DNA of 64,000 nucleotides from Rosa chinensis (lineage: Eukaryota > Streptophyta > Magnoliopsida > Rosales > Rosaceae): the NCBI RefSeq assembly GCF_002994745.2, contig NC_037094.1, forward strand, positions 45,273,139 through 45,337,138. Reading direction: 5' to 3'. Positions 10,465-22,119 of the stretch are shown in pieces. Position 1 is the first letter of the stretch. Each line of letters begins with the position of its first letter. Both the position numbers and the translations under genes were made by a program. A model generated the notes under the pieces. It saw only the letters and a list, made by a program, of their open reading frames with translations, searched no databases and was not told where the DNA came from.

Positions 10465-12124
10465 TGGCTATATTGATGGATAAATATACCTCAATTTTGG
10501 TCGTTCTGGATTGGTCAATTAGAAACAAAACATGACTATATGCAGCGATGTTAAGAACAAAGCATGTAAGGGAACAACACGTGTTTAAATGTCGATAATG
10601 ATGAAGAAATCTAAAAAATGTTACCACAAAATTCACATTAATATTTGGGTTGCCATTTGATTTGGTAACTATTGAACCGATCGAATACCAACTGATATTT
10701 TAAGTTTGGTAAACCAACTTTTTGGTAATCGACAGATAAACCGAAATCGAATATATTTAAATATTAGCTAAATATATTCTAATTTTCAATACACATACAT
10801 GCATATTAAAAAATAAAAACATAATTATTTTCATGATAGTATTAGCATTATTACTAAGACTAGATTAATCGTACATGTATTTTAAGTAACTTAGTTGAGG
10901 TTAAGTTTTAGTAAACGAAACTCCACTAAGCTAGATTACTGCAAAAACAAAACCTAAAAAACACATAGAAGTCTACCTTTTTACAAATTAATGGTTTTGA
11001 CCATTTGGAAGCCAACATCACAAAAATGATGATATTAATGAGAATATTAGTGGTTCGAATTTGAGTTAATAATTAACAACTAACTTAAACTAAAGTGCCA
11101 AAAAGTAAACTAAACTAAACTAACAGGCATAGAGTTTTGATCAAATGAGATAAAAAGGGTGCCAAAGCATCGCACCTAGCCTCCCTTGTGACAAAATGCA
11201 AATTGGACAAGCTTTTGATCAAATCCCCCGGCTCCAACAAGTAGATGCCGAGAAACATTATGCTTTTACATGTGTTAAACTACCTGTCATTCCACATGCC
11301 TATTATTTTTACTCATCCCTTGGTTATCGACTAAAGGTAAAATCCACATAAATGAAACCTAGGTTCCTTGGTTATCGGTTTACCAAAGTTCACACATACA
11401 TGTATTAAGATTCATTTGTAAGGAAATCAAGCAATTCACTTGGTTATCGTCTAATCACCATTTCTATGTTGCACATGCTTTTAGTATACTAAGTTCATGA
11501 CTCCTAGCAATAATTTCATGAGGTTCCAACATTCATCCACATAGATCATTGACTTTTAATGACATAATGAAGGGAAAATTAAACTAGCAACATAGAAATT
11601 CAAAAGCATGCTCAAAACTATATCAAATCACATTGTTCATACACAAAGCCCTAGCCCCAAATTTTTTCTACTCACAACTCATAGTTACATACATTAAAGC
11701 CATAAATATAATAAACATCAAGTAAAAGAGAGGAAGAGTGGAGAAAGTGGTTGGTTAACCACTGGGTTGGGGTAGTTTTGATACCAAACCGAAACCTCAA
11801 GACCTCTATCTAGCCCCCTTAATGCAAAACTAGTGAAAGATGTTTCAAAGTATGGAAATTTCGGTTCTTTCAAACCCAAATTGCCATACAAATCCACAAA
11901 ACTCCTAGAAACTATGAAGAACAAAGAATTTAATATATGAAAAAACGAAAGTTGTGATTGATCAAAGATGTATAGACTCTTTGGTTTTAGAACTAGCTTT
12001 TGTACTCTCCATAAGAAATTATAATCAGGATGTCTACAATGTCTCTGTAAAAATTCAGTTTATTTGGAGTTCATTTGTTCAGGCTTCCGCTCTTTCTTCC
12101 TTGCCTATCTCGATTTCTCCTAGC
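10465..12124. other. Noncoding, AT-rich repeat remnants
   Basis: No gene is recognised. The stretch 10640-10760 has runs such as TTTGGTAACTATTGAACCG, typical of degraded dispersed repeats. From about 11070 to 12000 the texture (CCTAGG, AAAGCATG, TTAAGCCATA) resembles the U5 side of a minus-strand Athila-type LTR. The end holds the second copy of the 7551-7675 repeat. The CACTA element begins at 12128. Confidence 0.45.
11871..11996 (+). repeat. Direct repeat, copy 2 (partner 7551-7675)
   Basis: Diverged copy of the segment after the Athila LTR, 4.3 kb away, in the same orientation. It lies about 130 bp before the left end of the CACTA element. Confidence 0.75.
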
Positions 12125-12127
12125 CGG

Positions 12128-12155
12128 CACTATACCAATAATGCCTTCAGACGAC
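12128..12155 (+). repeat. Left terminal inverted repeat of the CACTA element
   Basis: It pairs with 24348-24375 over about 28 bp with a few mismatches. The terminal 5 bases are CACTA. The preceding CGG (12125-12127) is the left target duplication. Confidence 0.9.
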
Positions 12156-12442
12156 ACATTTCAGACGACAGAATTTTTGTTTTCTGTTGTCTGAATCTTT
12201 TAAACTTCTTTAGATGACATATAAATTAATTCTGTTGTCTGAATAGCATGAGAATCCATACTATTTCAGTTTTTTCATCTTTTTTATAAGTTAGAAAATT
12301 AAGACAACAGAAATCTGTCGTCTGAAAGAACTGATAAATTCGAATGAAAAAGTGGAAAATTAGGACAACATTCATATGTCGTCTGAGTAAACGGGAGACA
12401 AGTGGAAAATTAGAACAACATTCATATGTCGTCTGAGTAAAC
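12128..12442. repeat. Left subterminal repeat array of the CACTA element
   Basis: At least seven copies of a TCAGACGACA or TGTCGTCTGA core occur in both orientations. They include a tandem pair of about 50 bp with the core ATTCATATGTCGTCTGAGTA (near 12371 and 12421). Subterminal arrays of this kind bind transposase in the En/Spm family. Confidence 0.8.
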
Positions 12443-14520
12443 TAGAAACAAACCCTAATTAATCTATAGTATTCCCTCCCTTAGCTAAAAAAGAAAAACT
12501 CGGGCTTTCTAGCCCACTCGTTTTGCTAGCACGTACCTTTCCCTTAGCTGAAAAAAAAAAAAAAAAAACAACCCTAGATCTAAAAACACAATTGCCGCCT
12601 CTCACTCTCAGTCAATCTCTCCCTCGCACGCTCTCACACTCTCATGAACCTCAATCCACCCTCAATCCCTTTCACCCTCTCAAGCTCACACACACTCTCA
12701 TCCTCCTGCGATTCTGGCAAAGCAAGTTTGGGTATGGAAGTTTTGGGTATAGAAGTTTGGGTAAGCGATTTCGGCAAATTAGCTTCGGGTATACAAGTTT
12801 TCTGAAACCCGTCTCGGTAAGTTGTCTTGTTCACCTTGATAAGGTTTGATTAAGACTAGAAAGCCAACGCCAAATTTATTTCTTTAATCTTCCAAGCCTT
12901 TCAACTTGTTATGTTGGCTTCTGCCAACACTTTGATTCTTTATGTTTTTTGACAAACGCATGACTGACAGAGCTTTCATGTAACGCAGGAACCATCTCCA
13001 AGAACCTCTTGAGTATACAAGTTCGGGTTATTGCTCGGTCGGTCGCACTCTGCAAGTCTTGAGAACCATCTCCAACTTATCTTTTTCTCTCTCTTGCCTT
13101 GTAAGTTCTTCTTTGTTTTTAATTTCATCAAGTCTTGATGGGTTCTCTGATATGATAGGTTCTTTGTTTTTAATTGCATTTGGAGCTGAGTATTGTCTCT
13201 ATTTGAGTTCTTATGGGTTCGATTATTGTGGATTTTGTTTGAAGTTGCAGTCTTTGGATGGAAATTGGGGGTTTTTAGTTGTTTTGCTTTTTGGTGACAT
13301 TGGGTTTTTGGATTTGGTTTGTTTGATCTTCCGTTGTGGAAATTGAGAATATGGGTTTGCTTTTTGCTTCATTGTTCATGCTTACGGTGATAAGGGTGTT
13401 AATTTGTTTATTATTGTTTGTTTGTTTGATATGCAATTGGTGGTGGCAAATTTTAAAGGTATCAAAATATATATAGACTTCTTCATCTGAGTTGTTAGTT
13501 CGACATATCTCATCTGTGATTCTGTGTCCTTGTCTCTCCTCGTAAGACCCTTTCTCTCAAATAGTGTTATTCAAAAATTGAATGTGTTGCTATATCTCAT
13601 ATTCAACGCCTTGTAATTAGTTCTCTTTGGAATTAAGCAATTAGCTACTGAGCCTACTGATATGAGCTTGTAAATAACATGACAGGGATGAATGGATGAT
13701 TAATAACTGATCTTTATTGACGTCTTTAGTTGCAAGTTTTGACTTGGTGCTGCATTTTCACTCACCTCGCTATTCGATAAGACATGTTTCATCACTTACT
13801 GATTTTATCAAATGTAGTTTTTGATATTAGGCAGTTCCCTATTGATTGTTCAACTTGATTGTTACTTAATTTAGTTCTTAGTTCTTATTAGTTGTTAATC
13901 AATGAGAACGATATGTTTAAAGTTCTCTGTATAGAAAGATAGAAAGTGCGCTCTGTTGCTGCTGAATTTGATTTCGTGCAATGAATTGTGGTATTTGTTT
14001 GGTAGATTTTGCAGAAAGTTTGCCTTTTGAAGGATCTGGGCATTTTATGTTTTACAAAGTTGAATGGATGTTGTTTAGATAAAAAGAGAAAGAAGAAAAA
14101 AAGATTTATGGGGTTCATAGTTTGATTTTATTTGAGTTGAAATTTAGTATTATCTGTAATTGCCAAGTTGATATTTAAGAGATTTGAGCAGTTGTGGAAT
14201 AGAAGAGTTAGTGTTTTACTTTTTACATGTCATTTTTAGTTGCAGAGAGCCTGACTGTAATGGAAATATTAATGCAATGTGTTATTAAGTTCTAGGCCGT
14301 GGAATGTCAACCACACTACGTATTTGGAAAGCTTAATGGGGAGTTGGCAAATGCAGAGAAGAGAGCAAGCGCTAGTAGCCGCAAATCCAGCTGATTGGTT
14401 CCCTTCAACTATAAGTGTTCTTTCCTTTTAGCTGTCATTGCTTTCAAGATTGCCTATATAATACGACCAATATAATTGTATATTTGTAATTTGGTGAAAC
14501 TAATCATTTCCTCATTTCAG
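12443..14520 (+). other. CACTA internal sequence, UTR/intron-like, no clear ORF
   Basis: The stretch 12590-12850 is CT-rich (CTCACTCTCAGTCAATCTCT) and looks like a plant 5' UTR. The stretch 13000-13100 has an exon-like end at GCCTTGTAAGTT. A poly-A run lies at about 12550-12567. The stretch 14290-14400 has higher GC and could be another captured exon, but I cannot assign it. The rest is T-rich and intron-like. Confidence 0.45.
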
Positions 14521-14622
14521 CTTGATCCTTCTATTAAAGAAGTATTTGACGTAGCATATGACAATGTATATGCATTTCATTTTGCCCAGAAGTTAGCAGA
14601 GAAAACTGTTGATAATATGAAG
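14521..14622 (+). pseudogene. HDH: Captured exon of histidinol dehydrogenase
   Basis: Thirty-four codons follow a polypyrimidine tract and CAG acceptor and end at AAG before GCAAGT. The translation contains [14 protein letters not shown] and ends AEKTVDNMK. From memory this closely matches the N-terminal region of plant histidinol dehydrogenase (last two steps of histidine synthesis, plastid), just before the conserved GVRCKR block. Only one exon is present, with no catalytic residues, so it is not functional. The donor would be a rare GC type. The eIF3B fragment begins only about 57 bases further on, so two unrelated genes are joined inside the CACTA. Confidence 0.75.
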
Positions 14623-15589
14623 GCAAGTCTATATTTTACTCCAATTCCTTCTATGTAAACAGATCCTTGAAGTATCTCAGATCCGGTGGAAGAGATGACA
14701 AGTATTTTTGCCCTGATCAGCAAGAATATTATCTCTATTTATGAGATAAATACATTTACAGCTGTATTGACGGTAGGGAATGTCATGGACTTCAGTTGGT
14801 CACCAACTGATGCGATTCTTGCTCTCTTTGTATCAGAATCGATTGATGCTGGTGGTGCCATACCTGCTTTGGTCAGTATTAATTTTTTTTTACCTCACTG
14901 GCTGATTTCCTAGATTAGATTTGATTTCTTTCTTCAGCCTTGTTTCTTTTCCTATTTCAATGTTGCTTGGATGAACTAATGCTTCACATTTATGACAAAT
15001 AGGTGAAACTTGTTCAAATACCCTGTAAAGAGCCGTTGATTGAGAAGAAGCTTTCTAGTGTTAGTAAGTGCAAGATGTACTGGCAAAGCAATGGGGAGTA
15101 TCTTGCTATGAAAGCTGACAGCAATACAAACAATTTCGTTGAGCTTTTCCAAATTAAAGATTGAGGCATCGATAATAAAATTTTGGAGCTCCTGTATAAT
15201 AAGGACAAGGTCACTGCTTTTGCTTGGGAACTCAAGGGCCATAGGTTTGCTATTATTCAGAGTAATGAAGATATTAGTTTCTACTCCATGTGGGATGCTG
15301 CCAGCACAGGCTGTGTTTCATTGCTCACGATTCTCAGAAGCAAGGGGACAAACTATCTCTTTTAATACTTGCAAGGTTGAATGGTTCCAATGGAATTTGG
15401 AATTTTTCAATGTGGATGAGCTTCGGACAGTTGCTATATCTAAACATATAGCAACGGCTCTCGAGTGGAACCCAACCGGGAGGTAAGAGAGATTATCCAT
15501 GTTGATTCTATATTTTAGCTTTTTTAAAGTCGTCTAATCTTGGTTATCATTCTTAGATATGTTGCTACTTCTACTCCTGGGACTTGTCG

Positions 15590-17870
15590 CCCACACTTAG
15601 CTTTTGCTAGTCCCTTAGCAAAATCAAAACAAAACACTCAACCAAAACAAACAATTCACTACTAGATTCTACACAAGTGACACACAGAGACTAAGTTGCC
15701 CTTAACATTTGTCTCATAAATCCTTACTCTTATGGCATCAAAATTAGCACTTAATCAAGAATCAATATTTAGATATTCAAGAGTTAATTGAAGCATATAA
15801 TCCACATATAAATAAGTAGGACTTGGTTGTAACAATGGTGATGGGTGGAGCTCAACATGTTTCGGACAAGTATGATTCATATCCTCACAAGGTATATCCA
15901 CTCTTTCTTCTCTCAGAACAGGACAATGCTTAAAAGCTTATAATCACTCAATTATATGTGAGAGAAAATATTTTGAGGCAATCAAATAGCTCACATATAT
16001 AAGAAACGAAAAACACTTTGTGAATATAATATTTTTTTCCAAAAGATCCCATGAAATATATCAACTACTTGCACAAATGGACCCAAGCCATAGATTCAAC
16101 TCTTATAACTCATCTCCATAGATCAAAGGCTGTCCCATCTTAAGGATCAAAAAGGTCTTTAAAGGGTTGAAATGGGGCTAAGGTTCAAGGTTTTAAGAAA
16201 CAAAGGTTAAGGAATGTCAAAGTATCCTAAAAACCTAGTAGAGCTCATGTTGATGTAGAGAGACTTCTAGAAATCCACCAAAGCAAACGTCACACCCATA
16301 GAGGCAAAATAAAAGGGCCTAGTGTTTTCATGTTGGGCCTAAACTTCCTTTGAACCCTCGTGAACTGGACAAAGACCAAATCTTTCAATAGTGGGCCTTC
16401 AATTCAAAGCAAACTCCAAACTGACCAAGTATGGGGAACTAAAATCCAAAGACATATTTTTCTTTTTCTTTTCTAGCCGTACACATTTTTTTCTTTTTCA
16501 TTTTCTTTTTCACGGCTTTCACATACATTTTTTTCTTATGGACAAGTCTACCCCCACACTTGAACTTTCACCTCTTCTCAATCTTAATCTTTGCCACCAA
16601 ATCCATGTAGTAAGTCTCAAAAGATAGCTCCACTAAGTTCTTAGAATAAAGGGTAGGATTGTAACTATACTAAGGTTAAGGGTTAGGGATTTTAAGGGTG
16701 ATGAAGGAAAAGGCTTAATGTAGGCTCAAAGCGGTTTATCTAAGGGAGTCCCACGACGGGCACAAATATGGACACAGGTTAATTTGGCTATGGTGGTGAT
16801 AATTCCTAGAGTGCCTTTATCCTTTCCAGAATCAGGGACATGTATTGATAAAAGTCTCAACAAGCACAAGAGTGAATTTTAGCATTCTCTAGTCTATCAA
16901 ACTTAATCTATGGCAAGCAATCAATCAAATGAAGAATAATGAGATCATCCAAACATCACCAAGAAAATAAGAATATATTTCATTTATCACTCCAAGAAAA
17001 AGGGATATGGCTCAAATATCTCACATGGGCTTTTATGAATCAAAACTCATTCTAACATGCTCATAAACTGTACCAAGGTTATGAAATCCATATCCACTAC
17101 ACATGCACATGCTTTTCATATATCTCAATTAACCAAAGAATATCATTTAAAATCATCTCAATATTGCAATCCTCTTTTAGCCATAATTTCAGAGATATTG
17201 AATCATCCTAGACAGTTAAGGGCATCCTAAGACTCAAAGTTAAAACAAAAGACTAAGACTGACGCCAAAAAGGTTTTGGACTAGGGTTATTTCCTTTCTC
17301 CTTTCGGTAACTCCTTTGGAACATGACCAGGTGAAAAGGGGACTGATTTTGGCGAAGCTCAGCTCACTTGATTGACAGGGGACGAGACCCTTTGTCAACA
17401 CTTCTCGGATCCAAACTAGACCTTAGACATCACATTCCATCAGATGCGCCTACGATGAAGAAAGTTTTTCACCCAAAAATCATTTTGACTCAATAAATAA
17501 AAGCAACAAATTTTTTTTTTAAATTTTTAACATTTTGATTTTTTGTATTTTCAATATATATGACTCAAGAAAAAAGTATAAATCCCTTCCCCCACACTTA
17601 AATATTGCATTGTCCTCAACGTAATCAATCATAAGCATGCAATGGAACAATTAAGCATGTAGGAATGGAATTTATGAAAATAAATACGAAAACAAAGGAG
17701 CAAAAATGAAAATAAAAGAAACAAGTACAATTCAACCTAAACAAGTTAAGGGATAGAAATGTCAAACTCTCGTTGATGGCTCCTCCACAGCTTCGGTTGA
17801 AATGGGTTGCCTCCCATGCAGCGCTTAATATTTATAGTTCTTCAGCCTGGACTCTTCTCCTTGTTCACAT
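15590..17870 (-). other. Athila 3' spacer (reversed copy)
   Basis: This matches 3197-5199 in reverse. For example, AAGCGCTGCATGGGAGGCAA (minus strand, near 17826-17807) corresponds to the block near 3235-3255. The three polypurine-like motifs recur at 15590, 16548-16562 and 17585-17600. There is no ORF. Confidence 0.85.
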
Positions 17871-18372
17871 GTGCTGGGGCTAAAGGAAAGACACAACCTA
17901 AACCTTCTAAGTTACTTTTACATTTAGAATTACATACTTAGGTACTGGAACAGAGGACCTCGTTGTGCAATGGGACTATAGAACAGCTACCCTCGACAAG
18001 GTCATGTTTATACCTTAACCATGTGTCACAACAAATTTTTTCATTTTTTTGAGTTAATTTTTTTTTTTTTTTTTACACACTTACAACAATTAAGTATTTA
18101 ACGAAATTCAAAACAACCTAAGTAAATTAATCTAAGTGAAACACATACAATTTACAACAAGCTTAAAAAAAAACCTTCTACAAATTGCACAACAATTATA
18201 AAAGACATGCTTAATTTGGTAACACTCATAAAACTTAAACTAAGTCACAATTATAGCTTGGCCTAGCAGAAATCGCAATTTGTCACCATTCCAAAAATGT
18301 AGTGCAAAAATTTAGCATGAATTCTATATAAACAACAACACTAATGACACTTTAAGAGTTAGAGATTTTAAC
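17871..18372 (-). other. Leader region of the Athila-like derivative
   Basis: AT-rich sequence with T and A homopolymers between the primer site and the 3' spacer. No gag-like frame is present. It marks where gag-pol would normally lie. Confidence 0.5.
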
Positions 18373-18392
18373 AATCCCCGGCAACGGCGCCA
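18373..18392 (-). promoter_or_regulatory. Primer binding site of the Athila-like element
   Basis: The minus strand reads TGGCGCCGTTGCCGGGGATT, the primer site typical of Athila elements. It starts 5 bases after the LTR end at 18398. Confidence 0.9.
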
Positions 18393-18397
18393 AAAAT

Positions 18398-21300
18398 TGA
18401 TGCGGCAAAAATAGCCTCACAATTTAACCCTGCAAAATGTAGTTGTTAGTATAGGGATAAGCAAGGATCGTTCAGTCCGGGGATTGTAGGGTACACCTAA
18501 ACAAAAAGGTCAATTTAAATTAGTAATTAATAAAACAAGTATTTATCTACAAATTTACACAAGAAACAACCATCAAAAGGGGGGATTCAACTTTTGGTTT
18601 CTAAGTTCCTACAAAATAAAACAAAAAGATAAATATATACATGTGATCGACTTCTTCACACTCAAATCAGAATTTCCAAACCATATCAACATGCAATGAA
18701 TTATTTCAACCTAAACAACCTAAAATCGTGCCAACACTAAATATCAGAAATAAATTCGAAATACAAGTCTGAAGAGATCGAGTACCACTTTAATTCTTCT
18801 TTAATCTCCTAAGTTAGGAAAAGTCCATAACTTAAAATATTTCATATAAAACATCATGTTAATACTGAAGAGCATCCGTCAACATTAAATATGAATCATT
18901 AAGTGCAGTTAGAATTCTGAATCCAAACATGTATGCATCCATAAGAAGTTACAAACGCACAAACATGTAGCATATAATCTCGACCATTGTACATAGCCTT
19001 TACCACTTCAATTTATGCCCCAAAACGATTAGGTGAATCAAAACACAAATTTGGCTTTATTAACCTGCAGATTAACATTATTATTCAACCAAAATCATAT
19101 GCTTAAAGATATAAAGGATGGCACAAAATCAGATTATAGATATCATAAACAAATCAAGAACATAAAAAAACAAATCTGAAAATTACTAACATAAACTCAT
19201 TCTCAACAAAAATCCAATTCCAATGATAAAGTTCATAATCAAAATCTGAAATTCAATACTAAAGAGTATGAAAATAGAAATAAGGGTCATGAATTACACT
19301 TTTTGATCTTCAAGGAAGCTTGGAGAACACAAGGCTTGGCCTTCAAGAACACGAACAACCTTGGAAAAGTCCTAAAGCTCTTCACGACAAGAGGCTTTTT
19401 CTGAATATTTGGAGAGGGTATTGGAGAGAAGAGAGCTAAGCTAATGATGAACTGAATTTTGCATGAAGAAGTGATGATTTTGGAGTAGAGAATGACTGCT
19501 ATTTATAGTGGAATTCTCATCTCTTGTGATGATTGCATGGCCAAACATCTTGAGGTGATTTCTCCTCCAAATTTGCTTGATTTTCTCATGACAAAGTCTT
19601 GATATATTTTTCTGATCTCTTTTCTCCTTAATGGCTCATTGTATATGCCTTGAATAGTGACTAGATACATCCCTTATTCCTCTCCTTTGAATTGCACTAA
19701 TTTCTTCCAAGAATTGTGCACACAATAAACTCCTACAATCAAGAAAAATTAGAATTTAATTAGAGTTTATAATCAATAAGAAATAAGATAATTAGGAATA
19801 AATATTGATTAAAAACAATCCATTTTATTGATACGCTAAAAGTAAGCGCGCAATTTAACCCTAAAAATATCATTAGTAGTATAAGTAAGTAGGGATCGTT
19901 CTATTCCGGGGATTGAGGGTACACCTGTCATTGCAAAAACAACTAAAGAATTAAAATAAGTATAAAGTATTATTTACAAAAAATAAAACAAAGAATAGAA
20001 ATATATACAAGCAAACATAAAGAAGGGGGTTTAGGATTAATAAATTGAAAATTAAAATAAATAAAATAAAAGAAAGTTAAAAACATATATACAAGGGTGG
20101 AACGCAAGGAACAAAGATCAAAACCACAATCATATGAATGAAATCCAATCACAATTCCTATAGTTGATTTTCTATGTCATGAGAAAGAAGTTGACCATGT
20201 GAAACGTTAGAAAGCAAACGATTTCCCATTTTTTACTTTCCTTGAATAATTAATCTAAGTGAAAGCACCTAAATCAATCCTATTGAACATGCAATCATAG
20301 TCTAGAAAGCTAGCTGATCAAGAACACATTCAATGCATTAAGAACAAAGAAAGGATGTCAACCAAAGTGCACAACCTAGTTATGAATAAGTTCACCTATT
20401 TGCAATCCTCCTTAATTGATTTCGACTTTTGTCCAAAGCCTTTACTACTTAAATTAGCTCCAATTACATGCATATATCCTAAGTTGGCCACCAAAGAACA
20501 TAAACATGAAAAAGTTTTCTATAATCCAAAATCAATCAAGCAATCTCACATAAACAACATTTAAATCAACATATAAAAATCACAACTTTATTTCAAAACA
20601 TAAAAATAGGGTTTAAACTTTGCCCTTAACATTTATGTCAACTAGAAATCAAGTTCATACAAAATCAAAACAAAGAAAACCAAAAAGGTTACAAGGAATA
20701 AGATAGAATTACACCATGAAGGATGAATGGTGGAAAGCTTGAGACGTTGGTCTTGGATCTTGAAAGTAAGGCTTCAAAGCTTCACGACACAAGGTGGATG
20801 ATGGCGGCTAGGAGGCTTCATGGCTTCTTCTTCTCTTCTTCTCTTTGCTTGAAGACGCAGAGACTTGAAACTAGAGGATGGAGAGAAAGCTTGACGTTAT
20901 GGAGAGAATTTTCTGAATGAAGAAGTGTTGTGTTGTGGTGGTTTATATAGGGGAAGGCAAGGCTTCATGAATTTAATTTCTAAGGGATTTTCTGGTTGCA
21001 CCACACAGCTCCAACCAATGAATTAATGCCACGTCAGCTCTGCCATGTCACTCAACCAATCAAAAAGCTCCAAAATAAATCCATAATCTTTCCAAATATA
21101 TTATTGCTGATTTTCCCAAGATTTAATTTGATTTTATTCACCATTTTCGGCCAAATATCTAGGCATGAACCTAGAAAATGTATCCGGACTCATTTTGGAC
21201 CTTTTCTCCCTTAAATCTCTCCATGGCTTTATCCTTAATGTCCTCCCCTTGATTTTCTCTTGATTTTCATGACAAAATACAGATTTTATTCTCTAATTTC

Positions 21301-22041
21301 AGCCAACATATCTTGAGGGAATTGAGGAACGAATCTGGACTTGTTTTGAATCTTTTCTTCCTTAAAATTCTCCCTTGATATTCTCCATATAATCTCCTTA
21401 ATTTTCCATGCAAAAATCAGATTTAATCTCCCAAAATATCTCCCACGTCATCATATTGTCTCCTAATGCCTTCAGGTTTCCTAGCCTCATCAGGATTCCT
21501 GCGTTGACTAGGATTCCTAGTCGGACTAGGAAAACTCCATTTCTTCATTTCAGCTCATTTCTTCTCCATTTATTCCAATGTACCTAGAAAATAAAAACTA
21601 AATTAAAAATGATTAAATAAAGGAAATAACTAAGTAAAATATGAGGAAATAACTATTAATACATCGCATTAAAATGCTCCTATCATTTATCTCCTCAAAT
21701 TCTTCCTGATTAATCCTTCAATTTTTCTTGATTCATCACTCAAGAGTTTTTAATGGGATGGACTCTTTTTAAAACAAGAAAATCAGAAGTTGGAAAGTTT
21801 AAAACAAGAAAGTTCCCAAAAAAAAAAGAAGGAAATATTTCCTAAAATGAAAGAGGAAAGTTTCTAAAATAACTCATCCTTCATTTACACTCATTTATGC
21901 TCTTTTTTACCTCTTTTCACCATTTTCGACCATGAAGTAGCTAAAAACATAAACAATATTATAATTATTAATTTTAAGAGAATAACTTAGCCAAATGAGG
22001 AAAAATATATATTAAAAACGTCACATTTTGTGCTTCTATCA
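18398..22041 (-). repeat. 5' LTR of the Athila-like derivative, interrupted
   Basis: On the minus strand it starts TGATAGAAGCAC at 22041 and ends GCATCA at 18398, next to the primer site. Without the inserted solo LTR and one TTTAT copy, its length is about 1782 bp. A TATAAATAG box is near 19501 on the minus strand. No target duplication can be seen because the other end is lost. Confidence 0.85.
19829..21685 (-). repeat. Solo Athila-type LTR nested in an LTR
   Basis: On the minus strand it begins TGATAGGAGC (21685) and ends GCGTATCA (19829), 1857 bp. It is flanked by TTTAT at 19824-19828 and 21686-21690, a perfect 5-bp target duplication. There is no internal sequence, so it arose by LTR-LTR recombination. 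It is closer to the plus-strand LTR at 5200 than to its host LTR at the first bases (TGATAGGAGCATTTTAATGC in both). A TATATAAA box lies near 20943. Confidence 0.92.
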
Positions 22042-22119
22042 CATGAGAAGCTGAGTTTTAACATTTGGTCTTTTGATGGCCACCTACTCTACCAATTGCC
22101 GAAGGATCTCTTCACAAAG

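Larger units (their letters stand above)
15590..22041 (-). mobile_element. Athila-like retrotransposon derivative lacking gag-pol and 3' LTR
   Basis: On the minus strand the order is 5' LTR (22041 down to 18398), primer site (18392-18373), about 0.5 kb of unknown leader, then 2.3 kb homologous to the 3' spacer of the first Athila-like element. It stops in the polypurine tract (15590, GTGTGGG). Gag, pol and the 3' LTR are missing. It interrupts an eIF3B exon, and the exon sense continues directly after 22041. Its 5' LTR holds a second, complete LTR. The lack of coding sequence makes it a LARD-like derivative or the product of internal deletion. Confidence 0.85.
14679..22119 (+). pseudogene. 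eIF3B: Captured eIF3B (eIF3 subunit b) fragment, split by a retrotransposon
   Basis: Exon pieces at 14679-14871, 15003-15482 and 15557-15584 + 22042-22119 match the WD/beta-propeller part of translation initiation factor 3 subunit b. Recognisable pieces are GGRDDKYF, VMDFSWSPTDAIL, KLVQIP with CKMYWQSNGEYLA, AFAWELKGHRFAII, LEFFNVDELRT, EWNPTGRYVAT and NIWSFDGHLLYQL. GT-AG introns separate them. The RNA-binding N-terminus and the C-terminal helical region are absent. It is broken by a frameshift near 14711, an in-frame TGA near 15160, further frameshifts in 15360-15420, and a 6.45-kb Athila-like insertion in the last exon. That exon resumes with HEKLSFNIWSF on the far side, nearly without loss. 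Confidence 0.85.

Noticed and set aside
12550..12567. Poly-A run as evidence of a retrocopy
   Set aside because: It precedes, not follows, the UTR-like stretch, and no target duplication or processed exon is seen.
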